Source: Acidobacteriota bacterium (GTDB lineage Bacteria > Acidobacteriota > Thermoanaerobaculia > Multivoradales > J023). From it: 37,429 nucleotides of DNA. The stretch covers positions 1 through 37,429 of the forward strand of contig JAJCXQ010000689.1 of assembly GCA_029263355.1 (NCBI GenBank), given 5' to 3'. The first letter of the stretch is position 1. Every line of letters starts with the position of its first letter. Below are positions 7,558-16,600 of the stretch, piece by piece. The translations under genes were made by a program, and so were the position numbers. The notes under the pieces were generated by a model. It was not told the origin of the DNA and did no database searches. It saw nothing but the letters and a program-made list of their open reading frames with translations.

Positions 7558-9600
7558 ATGTCGCGATCCGCGAGATGGATGACTCCCGGCTCTGGACCGT
7601 GGTCCGTAGTCGCCCTGCTGTCGGTGGTGGTGTTGCTGCCGACCGCGGGGGTGCTGTGGTTTATGGACCAGGCGGTGCGTAACGAACGTTTTGCGGTGCG
7701 TCAGCGGTTGAGCGAGGCCTATCAGGTGCATCTCGCCGGTCTGGAGAACGAATTCTCGACTTTTTGGCGACAACGTGCCGGGCAATTGGAGAGCGCCGGA
7801 GAGGGAGCCGCGGCATTCGCCCGCTGTGTGCGAGAGGGATGGTCGGACAGCGCGGTGATTTATGGCCTGGATGGAGAGTTGGCATATCCAGCAGTGTCGC
7901 AACCACAGCCGGTCGATCTTGGTGAGCTGCAGGCTGATTGGACGGCGGCCGAGCGTCTCGAAGCCCTCGGAGATAGCCGGCAGTCGGCGACCGCGTGGGG
8001 TGAGCTCGCCGATCGAGCCAGCGATCCACAGGTCACGGCCCGTGCTCTCCAGGGGCAGCTACGATCCCTGGTCCAGGGTGGTCAGGTGGTGGCGGCAGTG
8101 ACACTGGCAACGGAACGTCTCAGCGCGCCGGAGCTCGCCGCTGCCCGTGACGCCCGCGGTCGGCTGATCGCTCCCAGTGCCTTGCTGCTGGCGCTCCGTC
8201 TGTTGACGGGGGCGGCGCCGGACGAGGACCTGAACGGTGATGACGCTGGCCAGGACGACAGGGTTGCGAAGGACGGCAGGATAACGAAGGTAGTCGCTCG
8301 GTTACACCAGCGTCTGAGCACCTACGAGGAACCGTTTATGCCCGCATCTCAGCGCCGCTTCTTGGCGCGCCAACTGCAACCCTACCTGGCAGCGGATCAG
8401 GTCGCCCTCGACACCGGGCATGCTGAAGAGCTGGCTGCCCGTTATGTCGACAGCCAACCGTCCACTGGCACACCTTCGGTGCTCGAGCCCAGCGGTCTGC
8501 CGGGAGTCTGGCGGCTGGCGTCGCCCACTGGCCGGGTGATTGGCCTCTACGATGAGGCGTCGGTACGTTCGCAGTCGCTGGCGGTACCCGCCTCCAGTCG
8601 TCTGCCCGTCGGCACCGCGCTGCGGTTGCTGCCGCCGGGGGGCGCGGTGGAAGAGGGTGGCGAGGTTGTTGCCGCCCTCGAGCTCCAGCCGCCACTGGCT
8701 GGCTGGAGCTTAGTGCTGTTGTGGACCGGCGACGATGGGATCTTCGACCTGGCGTCGCGACGACAGATTGCCACCTATCGTTGGGCCGGGGTTCTGCTGG
8801 TGCTCGGAATTCTGTTGCTGGCAGGTCTGGTGGCGGCAAGACTGACAGCACAGATGCGCCTCACCGAGCTCAAGAACGACTTCCTCGCCAACGTCTCCCA
8901 CGAGCTCAAGACACCGCTGGCATCCACTCGGCTGCTAGTCGATACCCTACTCGACCCGGATCTCGACGACGAAAAGTCCCTGTCGACGCGCGCCCGCGAG
9001 TACCTGGAGCTGATCGCCGCCGAGAATCTTCGTCTATCGCGGCTGGTGGAGAGCTTCCTGAGCTTCTCGCGAATGGAGCATGGCCGAGCCAAGCTGGAGC
9101 TGAGTGTCGTGGCCGCATCGGAGATTGCCGAGGCTGCCGCTGCTGCGTCGCGGGATCGCATCGCCGCGGTCGGCAGTCGCCTGGAGCTGAAAGTGGGGGA
9201 GTCGCTGCCCAACCTCACGGTGGATCGGGAAGCGGTGGTCAGCGTGTTGGTGAATTTGCTCGACAACGCCTGTAAGTTCGCCCCCGAGGATCCGGGCCTC
9301 ACTCTCGCCGTGACGGCAACCGACGGCCACGTCGACTTTGCCGTCGAAGACCACGGCGTCGGCATCCCCAAACGCTCGCTGTCGAAGATCTTCGATCGCT
9401 TCTATCAGGTGGACCAACGGCTGTCGCGGCAAGGTGGCGGCACAGGGCTTGGGCTCAGCATCGTGCGTCATATCGTGGAAGCTCATGGCGGCACAGTGAC
9501 GGTCGACAGTGAGATTGGCCGAGGTAGTACGTTCACCGTTCGACTACCGGTGACATCTCAGCAAGAGCTCTTGACGAAGGAGGTGCCCGATGGCGGGTGA
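7558..9600 (+). CDS. Membrane sensor histidine kinase
   Basis: 680 residues. TM1 is at about 14-36 and TM2 at about 409-427. The ~370-residue extracytoplasmic domain between them is helical and alanine-rich (RLEALGDSRQSATAWGELAD and similar), suggesting TPR-like packing rather than a common PAS/Cache sensor. The HisKA domain has NVSHELKTPLAST with phospho-acceptor H448. The HATPase domain shows LLDNACKFA (N box), EDHGVGIP (G1), IFDRFYQVD (F box) and GGGTGLGLSIVRHIVEAHGG (G2), so the catalytic core looks complete. There is no Shine-Dalgarno sequence; the start is 2 nt after the upstream stop, so reinitiation is likely. The 3' end overlaps the response regulator gene by 11 nt. The signal is unknown. 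Confidence 0.92.
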   Translation: MSRSARWMTPGSGPWSVVALLSVVVLLPTAGVLWFMDQAVRNERFAVRQRLSEAYQVHLAGLENEFSTFWRQRAGQLESAGEGAAAFARCVREGWSDSAVIYGLDGELAYPAVSQPQPVDLGELQADWTAAERLEALGDSRQSATAWGELADRASDPQVTARALQGQLRSLVQGGQVVAAVTLATERLSAPELAAARDARGRLIAPSALLLALRLLTGAAPDEDLNGDDAGQDDRVAKDGRITKVVARLHQRLSTYEEPFMPASQRRFLARQLQPYLAADQVALDTGHAEELAARYVDSQPSTGTPSVLEPSGLPGVWRLASPTGRVIGLYDEASVRSQSLAVPASSRLPVGTALRLLPPGGAVEEGGEVVAALELQPPLAGWSLVLLWTGDDGIFDLASRRQIATYRWAGVLLVLGILLLAGLVAARLTAQMRLTELKNDFLANVSHELKTPLASTRLLVDTLLDPDLDDEKSLSTRAREYLELIAAENLRLSRLVESFLSFSRMEHGRAKLELSVVAASEIAEAAAAASRDRIAAVGSRLELKVGESLPNLTVDREAVVSVLVNLLDNACKFAPEDPGLTLAVTATDGHVDFAVEDHGVGIPKRSLSKIFDRFYQVDQRLSRQGGGTGLGLSIVRHIVEAHGGTVTVDSEIGRGSTFTVRLPVTSQQELLTKEVPDGG

Positions 9601-10276
9601 GACGATCCTGATCATCGAAGACGACCCGGTCCTGGAGCGCGGCCTGCGCGACAACTTTGTCTCCCGCGGCTATCACGTCGAAACCGCGGCTGACGGTCTT
9701 CGCGGCCTGGCCGCCGCGCTTGCTGGCACCGCGGACCTCATCTTGTTGGACATCATGCTGCCCGAAGTCAACGGTTTTGAGATCTGTCGTCGCGTGCGTG
9801 TTATGGGGCTCGATCTGCCGATTGTGATGTTGACCGCCAAAGGCCAAGAAGACGACGTTGTCCGCGGTCTCAACCTCGGCGCCGACGACTACGTCACCAA
9901 ACCCTTCAGCATCCGTGAGCTCGTCGCCCGAGTGCAGGCCTTTCTGCGGCGCCGCGTCGCGGGTGAGCCGCAGGAGTTTGCTTTCGGCGACTGCTGTCTC
10001 GATCTGCGCAGCCACCGCCTGCTGCGCCAGGGGCACGAGGTTGAGCTCACCCCCAAGGAGTTCAAGCTGCTCGAGCTTTTCGTGCGACGCGCCGGTCACG
10101 CCCTCACCCGCGATGAGATCCTGCGGCAGGTCTGGGGGCACGGCGTCCTGGTCACCACCCGCAGCGTCGATCGCTGTGTCACCACCTTACGCTCGAAAGT
10201 CGAGGCGGATCCCCGTCATCCGTCGATGATCCACACGATTCGAGATGTCGGCTATCGCTTCGAGAGGGTGGAGTAG
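9590..10276 (+). CDS. OmpR/PhoB-family response regulator
   Basis: 228 residues. The receiver domain (about 4-120) has the acidic pair E10-D11-D12, the phosphorylation site D54 in LILLDIMLPEVNG, T82 in IVMLTAKG and K104 in DDYVTKPFS. A winged-helix DNA-binding domain follows (about 130-226: VELTPKEFKLLELF, then TRDEILRQVWG, then RSVDRCVTTLRSKVE and IHTIRDVGYRF). AAGGAGGT at 9577-9584, 5 nt before the ATG, is a near-perfect ribosome binding site, so the regulator is probably made in excess over the kinase. Gene overlap with the kinase at 9590-9600 makes the pair a cognate system. Targets are not visible in the window. Confidence 0.95.
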   Translation: MAGETILIIEDDPVLERGLRDNFVSRGYHVETAADGLRGLAAALAGTADLILLDIMLPEVNGFEICRRVRVMGLDLPIVMLTAKGQEDDVVRGLNLGADDYVTKPFSIRELVARVQAFLRRRVAGEPQEFAFGDCCLDLRSHRLLRQGHEVELTPKEFKLLELFVRRAGHALTRDEILRQVWGHGVLVTTRSVDRCVTTLRSKVEADPRHPSMIHTIRDVGYRFERVE

Positions 10277-10334
10277 GCTGGACTATTGGATTGTTCGCAT
10301 TCGAGCCTCTCATTCCAGAGTTGCTCGACATGAT

Positions 10335-10349
10335 ATGCTTCGAAAGCAT
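10335..10349. promoter_or_regulatory. Short palindrome upstream of the BNR-repeat gene
   Basis: ATGCTT (10335-10340) and AAGCAT (10344-10349) form a 6-bp inverted repeat around CGA, 24 nt before the chosen start at 10374. It could be an operator, possibly for the regulator encoded just upstream, but a site this short also occurs by chance. Confidence 0.3.
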
Positions 10350-10373
10350 TTAAGCATGAATGGGAGACTTCGA

Positions 10374-13163
10374 ATGCGGACGAGAAAATATTGGACGGGC
10401 CTTACGGGTTGGTTTCTGATCGCTGCCTTGGGTTGGGTTGCGATCGCCGGTAGTGCGGCGGCCGGCATCAACGAGTGGACGGAGGCTGGACCGCTGGGCA
10501 CAAATATCCATGCGGTCATCGTGGACCCCGAGAATCCGTCAACCGTTTATGTCAGTGGCCTGGGTGGCGTCTTCAAGAGCACGGACGGAGCTGAGAGTTG
10601 GGCCTCGTCCAGTCGTGGCATCGGCCGGCGATTCGTGTTTTCGATGGTGATGGATCCGTCGGACCCTTCCATCCTCTACGCTAGGACGCAGCGGGGAGTG
10701 TTCAAGAGTACCGACAGCGCGGCTTCTTGGCAGCCCGCCAACTCCGGCTTCATGGACCCGACCAACCTGAGATCCCTGTTGGCCGTCCACCCGTCGAATC
10801 CTGATGTCCTCTACATCGGGGCCGAAGATGGGATTTACCGCACCAGTGACGGCGCCGCGTCGTGGACGCGGATCCACGACTCGTTGGGGCTAATGTCTGC
10901 GTTGGCGATCGATCCCGTCACCCCCACGACCCTTTATGCCGGCACCGATATCGATCTTTGGAAAAGCGAGGATGGAGGCAGTGCCTGGACTCGCGTCTTG
11001 GATTTACTCGACGTCGCTCGCCTTTGCACGGTGGTGATCGATCCGGTGACGCCTTCGACGCTTTACGTCGGAAGCGGAGATGGCATTTTCAAGAGCGTCG
11101 ATGCTGGGGGCACATGGAACCGGATGGCTGAGGGGTTGAGCGGGGTGAGCGCTTGCGTCATTGTGATCGACCCGGTGACGCCTTCGACGGTGTATGCCGG
11201 AACTTTCTTCTCTGGCCGTGTTTTTAAAAGTATCGATGGCGGCGCCACGTGGTTGCCGATCGAGCCGTTCGAGTACAGGAACGGTGTGACCGCGATCGCT
11301 CTCGATCCTTCGGATCCGGAGGTGATCTACGTTGGACGCGGGAACAACCGGGGGATTTCCAAGACCGTCGACGGCGGAACAACTTGGGAGGTCGCCAATC
11401 GTGGCTTGGTCGGGACCCAGATCGATGCGCTTGCGATCGATCCCGCCGACCCGGCGGTGATGTATGCCGTCCATGGTTTGCACGGAGTCCGCAAGACGGT
11501 TGACGGCGGGATATCCTGGGCTCCGGCTCGCGATGGATTGGCGAACACTTCCGGTGGCTACAATTCGGGAGTTTTGGCGATCGATCCGCAGCAACCGCAG
11601 ACCCTCTACGTCGGCAACTTGGCCAGGGGGGTGTTCAAGACTGTGGACGGTGGCCAACAGTGGACGCGCCTCATCCGCAGTCCGTCGGTCCTTCAGCTCG
11701 CGATCGCACCGAGTGATCCTGCGACGTTGACCACGGCGACACATCATGGCGTCGGTCGTTCGACGGATGGCGGGGAGACTTGGCAAGTGTTGGCTAGTCC
11801 TTTTCGAGATCCTACGGCTCTGGCGGTTGATCCAGGGAGTGCATCCACCGTGTATCTGGCGTCCGAGATTGGCCTCTCGAAGAGTGTGGACGGTGGCGTA
11901 AGTTGGACGAGCATCCATCAGGGCCTGCCACCGTTGCGGCAGGTGCGGTCGATCGCCATCGACCCTATGGACGGCAACGTTCTCTACGCTGGCACCACGG
12001 ATTCCGGCGTCTATAAGAGTCTCGACGGCGGGACGAGTTGGAGTGCCCACAACGAAGGCCTGCCGTTGCTCGATATCGCGGTGATTAGGATCGATCCTCG
12101 CCGGCCCTCGACGGTGGTTGCGGCCGCGGCCGGGGTCGGCGGTGTCTACATCAGTCGCGATGGGGGTGGCCATTGGGTCGCCGTCGAGCAACAACTCGAC
12201 GCGGCCGGAGTGTTGGATCTGGAGATCGACCCGAGCAACAGCAGAAGGCTGGTTGCCGCCACCACCAACGCTGGCGTTGCCGAGATCACCCAGGCTGGAA
12301 CCTGCGTCACCGACGACACCACCCTCTGCCTCGACGATCGGTCGGGCGATCGTCGTTTCGAGATCGCCCTACAACTCGATAGCGAGCTCGGGGGCGGACT
12401 CAGCGATCCAGCGCAAGCCATCCCGTTGGACACCTTCGGCGTCGACGATGGTGGGCTGCTGTGGTTCTTCGATCCGTTCAATCCCGAAGTCCTGGTCAAG
12501 GTGCTCGATGGCTGTGCCATCAACAACCATTATTGGGTGTTTTACGCCGCTGCCACCACCTTGGGATTTGACCTGGAGGTTCGGGATACGCTGTTTGGAA
12601 CCTCCAAGGTTTATACCAGTCCCGATCAGCAACCCGCGCCGACCATCGCGGATACCCAGGCCTTCGCCACCTGTGAGGGTGACGGAGTAGCCTTCGATCC
12701 GTCTCCATTCGGGCCAACTTCCGAAACCGTCTCGCGTCGGTTCGGGTCGTCGCCAGCACCGTCGATCTTTCCGCCCGAAGGCTGCATCCCGGGCCCGACC
12801 GGCCTGTGTATCGATTTTGTCCCCGGGGACTCTCGCTTCGAGGTCACCCTCGACTATGCCACCGCCCTCGGTGGCGGCTCGCAGGGCTCCGCAAACGCCA
12901 TCCCGTTGACGCCCCTGGGGGTCGACAGTGGTGGTCTGCTGTGGTTCTTCGATCGATTCAACCCGGAAGTCCTGGTCAAGGTGCTCGACGGTTGCGCGAT
13001 CAACGGTCGCGTCTGGGTCTATTTTGCCGCCGCAACCACCGTCGGTTTCGATTTGACCGTGCGGGACACCGTCACCGGGGAAGAGCGGACCTACACCAAT
13101 CCTGACCAGCAGCGAGCTGCCACCGTCGCTGATACCAACGCCTTCGCCATCTGCGATGGCTGA
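10374..13163 (+). CDS. Secreted BNR/sortilin-like repeat protein with two C-terminal LDGC modules
   Basis: 929 residues. The signal peptide is at about 1-31 (WFLIAALGWVAIAGSAAA). Residues ~35-640 hold 13 Asp-box motifs of the form [FY]KSxDGGxTW (e.g. VFKSTDGAESW, IFKSVDAGGTW, LSKSVDGGVSW), each paired with a strand such as VVIDPVTPSTLYVG; this is the layout of BNR/Vps10-like beta-propellers. Some blades are recent duplicates: the DNA encoding VIDPVTPSTLYVG is nearly repeated at about 10905, 11036 and 11162. The last ~290 residues are two copies of the LDGC module (CVTDDTTLCL and CIPGPTGLCI starts; VKVLDGCAIN in both). No enzymatic residues of sialidases are evident, so a binding or structural role outside the cell is likelier. 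I chose the ATG at 10374 because GGGAG precedes it by 7 nt and the signal peptide starts there. Confidence 0.85.
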   Translation: MRTRKYWTGLTGWFLIAALGWVAIAGSAAAGINEWTEAGPLGTNIHAVIVDPENPSTVYVSGLGGVFKSTDGAESWASSSRGIGRRFVFSMVMDPSDPSILYARTQRGVFKSTDSAASWQPANSGFMDPTNLRSLLAVHPSNPDVLYIGAEDGIYRTSDGAASWTRIHDSLGLMSALAIDPVTPTTLYAGTDIDLWKSEDGGSAWTRVLDLLDVARLCTVVIDPVTPSTLYVGSGDGIFKSVDAGGTWNRMAEGLSGVSACVIVIDPVTPSTVYAGTFFSGRVFKSIDGGATWLPIEPFEYRNGVTAIALDPSDPEVIYVGRGNNRGISKTVDGGTTWEVANRGLVGTQIDALAIDPADPAVMYAVHGLHGVRKTVDGGISWAPARDGLANTSGGYNSGVLAIDPQQPQTLYVGNLARGVFKTVDGGQQWTRLIRSPSVLQLAIAPSDPATLTTATHHGVGRSTDGGETWQVLASPFRDPTALAVDPGSASTVYLASEIGLSKSVDGGVSWTSIHQGLPPLRQVRSIAIDPMDGNVLYAGTTDSGVYKSLDGGTSWSAHNEGLPLLDIAVIRIDPRRPSTVVAAAAGVGGVYISRDGGGHWVAVEQQLDAAGVLDLEIDPSNSRRLVAATTNAGVAEITQAGTCVTDDTTLCLDDRSGDRRFEIALQLDSELGGGLSDPAQAIPLDTFGVDDGGLLWFFDPFNPEVLVKVLDGCAINNHYWVFYAAATTLGFDLEVRDTLFGTSKVYTSPDQQPAPTIADTQAFATCEGDGVAFDPSPFGPTSETVSRRFGSSPAPSIFPPEGCIPGPTGLCIDFVPGDSRFEVTLDYATALGGGSQGSANAIPLTPLGVDSGGLLWFFDRFNPEVLVKVLDGCAINGRVWVYFAAATTVGFDLTVRDTVTGEERTYTNPDQQRAATVADTNAFAICDG

Positions 13164-13170
13164 GGCGTGG

Positions 13171-13176
13171 TATAAA
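13171..13176 (+). promoter_or_regulatory. Possible -10 box for the zinc-ribbon gene
   Basis: TATAAA lies 6 nt before the ATG at 13183, so transcription would begin at or next to the start codon and give a leaderless message. No good -35 hexamer is visible at the expected distance. It sits only 8 nt after the stop of the BNR gene, so read-through expression is an alternative. Confidence 0.35.
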
Positions 13177-13182
13177 CAGTCG

Positions 13183-13614
13183 ATGTCTGAGCGCAAATAT
13201 GGCCAGCGTGGCTATCAAGATCAAGACCGCGATCGTGATCGAGGGCGGGCCAAGGCCGGGCCGCGTCCGGAGCGGCCGATGGGGCCCCGTGGGCGGGGGC
13301 TTGGCAAGCCGACGGTGACGGTCTTTCGTTGCGCGGTTTGCGGTGAGAAGCAGCGTGACGATTTACAGATCGCTCTCGACTCGACTTGCTGGAAGTGCAA
13401 CGCCGATCTCCACAGCTGCACCCACTGCCGACACTTCGACACCTCGGCCCCTGGCGAATGCCGACAATCCGTCCCGGAGTATGTGGCCTCCAAGGCCAAG
13501 CGCAACACCTGTGGAACCTTCGAGCCCAAGGCGGCGCAAGAGGTCGACGAAGCCGCCAACTTCGACTCGCCGTCGGACGCCAAGAGCGCCTTCGACGCGT
13601 TGTTCAAGCTGTAG
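13183..13614 (+). CDS. Small zinc-ribbon protein with basic disordered N-terminus
   Basis: 143 residues. The first ~45 are low complexity and highly charged (QDRDRDRGR, GPRGRG), typical of nucleic-acid-binding tails. The rest has several Cys pairs: CAVCGEKQ, CWKCNADL, then CTHCRHFD, GECRQ and NTCGTFEP. These would make a zinc ribbon plus a second Cys/His cluster, so it may bind two metals. The C-terminus is acidic (DSPSDAKSAFDALFKL). No ribosome binding site precedes the ATG at 13183, and an upstream in-frame ATG at 13156 overlaps the previous gene. I recognise no named family; an RNA-binding or protein-adaptor role is a guess. Confidence 0.75.
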   Translation: MSERKYGQRGYQDQDRDRDRGRAKAGPRPERPMGPRGRGLGKPTVTVFRCAVCGEKQRDDLQIALDSTCWKCNADLHSCTHCRHFDTSAPGECRQSVPEYVASKAKRNTCGTFEPKAAQEVDEAANFDSPSDAKSAFDALFKL

Positions 13615-13625
13615 GGACGAACGCC

Positions 13626-13639
13626 GGCGCCCCCGCGCC
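13626..13639 (+). terminator. Weak GC hairpin after the zinc-ribbon gene
   Basis: GGCGC and GCGCC pair around a CCCC loop, 11 nt after the stop at 13614, followed by TGTTGATCT. The stem is only 5 bp and the T-run is poor, so termination here would be partial at best. Confidence 0.25.
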
Positions 13640-13660
13640 TGTTGATCTAGGGGAGACTTT

Positions 13661-16600
13661 ATGACGACGATCAAACCTCGACTTCTGGTCAAGGCGCGCC
13701 CCGGACGTCAGCTGCCTGAATTGAGCTTCCAATTCGAGCGCCAATCTTTTTCGGTACGCCCCCTCTTCGGCCACTCGACGCCAGGGCAGGGTCTATCTCT
13801 GGCCAGCGAGTCTCAATGGTACTTGGTCGAAGCGCGGGAGGAGCTGAGCCGGGAGCAGAACCTATGGGACTTCGCTTACCATGCGATCGACGAGCGGCTG
13901 GGCTTTGCTGCCGGCGGTTCTCCTGAGTTCATCGAGCCCGACGTGCTGCACCGGTGGGAGTACAAGAAATCGACCCCGCTGCATGGCGCCGATGCCACAT
14001 TCCAAGCCACCCAGAGCGAGCTCTGCAAATTCCAGGATCAGGATGACCACAAGGGCGCCACCCCGATTGCCGAAGAAGGGTTTGCTTGGTTTCTGCTCGA
14101 CAAATACTCACAGCTGCGGTCGGCACGGGAGAGGGTTGGTGACGGCCGACACCAAGTGCGCATCGCTCACCTCGACACCGGCTACGACCCTCAGCATGTC
14201 ACCCTGCCGGAGCATCTCAACACCGAGCTGCAACGAAACTTTGTCGACGGGGAGGACGCCAATAACGCGGCGGATCCAGCAAAACGTGGCTTCTTGCGCG
14301 ATCCCGGCCACGGCACTGGCACCCTCAGCATCCTGGCTGGGAATGTCCTAGAGGGTGTCAGGCAGGCCGGCCCCCTAGCAGGCCAGCCTCTGGGGAGTGC
14401 CCCTCAGGCCGAGATCGTGCCCTTGCGGGTCGCCAACTCGGTGGTGCACTTCTACACCAGCTCCGTGGCCCGAGCCTTCGACTATCTCATCAGTATCGGC
14501 TCTGATGTCGTGTCGATGAGTATGGGCGGCGTCGCGTCCGCAGCCTGGACTGAAGCGATCAACCGCGCCTACGAGGCAGGAGTGGTGATCGTCTGCGCTG
14601 CTGGCAACAACTTCCGCGGCTTGCCGACCCGTTTTATCGTTTACCCCGCCCGCTATCGACGAGTGATCGCCGCCTGCGGCGTGATGGCGGATGGCCGCCC
14701 CTACAATCGGTTGCCGTTTCGCGTCATGCAGGGAAACTGGGGGCCCAAAAGAAAGATGCGGACGGCGCTTTCAGCCTACACGCCGAATATGCCCTGGGCC
14801 GAGCTAGGGTGCTCGCAGGTGGTTGCAATGAACGGGGCTGGGACTTCTTCAGCGACGCCCCAGATCGCGGCCGCGGCGGCTCTTTGGCTGATGCACCACA
14901 ATCCACAGTACGACCAGCCGTGGATGCGAGTGGAGGCGGTGCGCAAGGCGCTGTTCGAGTCGGCGGGCGCAACCGACAAGCCGCGTCGCTTGGGGCGTGG
15001 TGTTCTGCGCGCCGCGGACGCTTTGGCGATCGGACCCGCCGATGCCGCCGAGCTGAGCCTGACCCGCAAAGACAATGCTCGTTTTGCACTCTTGCGGGTG
15101 CTCACCGGTCTCGGCGCGTCACGCAGTGCTCGCACTACCATGCTGGAATTGGAGGCGGCACAGTTGGTTCAACACTCCAAGATCGCCGAAATGATCATGG
15201 AAGACAACAACATTGACCCTGACGCCCCGCGACGACAGATCTCGGCCAAGGTGCAGCAACAGCTGGCGGAAGCGCTGGCGGAGGATCCCGCCTGTTCCGC
15301 GACCTTGCGGGCGGCCTTGGGACATAACGTGTCGCGGCGACTGAGGCCGATGACCACGGTCGAGATTGAGCTCGCCAGAACGCCGTCGAACCCTCCGCCA
15401 CCGGTTCGTCAACTACGTGCATTTGCATTTGACCCCAGTCTCGGATTCGACTTGGAGACAGCGGTTTTGAACCAGACCACTTTAGAGGTTCCCTGGGAGG
15501 ATCTCCAACCCGGTCCGGTGGGGAACTACCTCGAGGTGGTTGATGTCGACCCCGCCAGCGGCAGCGCCTACGCCGCCGTGGATCTCAATGAACCGAGCAT
15601 TCTCGCCCAGCAAGGGTTAGCTCCCTCCGAGGGGAATCCCCAATTCCACCAGCAGATGGTCTACGCCGTCGCGATGAAGACGATCCAGAATTTCGAGCGC
15701 GCTCTCGGCCGGGTCGCCCTCTGGTCAACGCGGCGCACCACCCGCCGATCAGCGACAGGGGCGCTCGTCTATCGTGAGGACTTCGTCCCTCGGCTCCGCA
15801 TTTACCCGCACGCCTTGCGTGAGGCCAACGCGTACTACAGTCCGCAGCGCAAAGCACTACTCTTCGGCTACTTCCCGGCTTCAAGAGTCCACGCCGGGCG
15901 CAACCTGCCGGGCGGCACGGTGTTCACTTGCCTGTCCCACGATGTAGTTGCCCACGAGACGACCCACGCCCTGCTAGACGGACTCCACGAGCGTTTCGCC
16001 GAGCCCTCTAATCCCGATGTCTTGGCCTTCCACGAAGCGTTTGCCGACCTTGTCGCTCTGTTTCAACACTTCAGTTTTCCAGAGCCGTTACGGCATCAGA
16101 TCGAGAAGACCCGGGGCGACCTGACTCAGCAGAACCTCCTTGGACAGCTGGCACAGCAGTTCGGTGAGGCTCTGGGTAGCCGCGGCGCCCTGCGTGACGC
16201 TCTCGGCCGGCCCGACCCCGACACCGGAGAATGGCGACCGCTCGAGGCGGATCCTGACGAATACCTCACCGTCGACGAGCCCCACGCCCGTGGCGCGATC
16301 CTGGTCGCTGCAATTTTCGACGCCTTCTTGACGATTTATCGGCACCGCAGTCGCGACTTGGAGCGTCTCGCCACCGGCGGCACTGGTGTGCTGCCGCAAG
16401 GTGCGATCCCGGCTGATTTGGTGACGAGACTGGCGGACGAAGCGGCGAAGACCGCCCGCCATGTCCTCGAGATCTGCATTCGCGCGCTCGACTATTGCCC
16501 GCCGGTGGATATTACGTTTGGCGAATACCTGCGGGCATTGATTACCGCTGACTTCGATCTGGTGCCAAACGACCCGCGGCACTACCGAGTCGCCTTTATC

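Noticed and set aside
11004..12194. A 396-codon minus-strand frame across the BNR gene
   Set aside because: Shadow of the repetitive plus-strand gene with no family motif.
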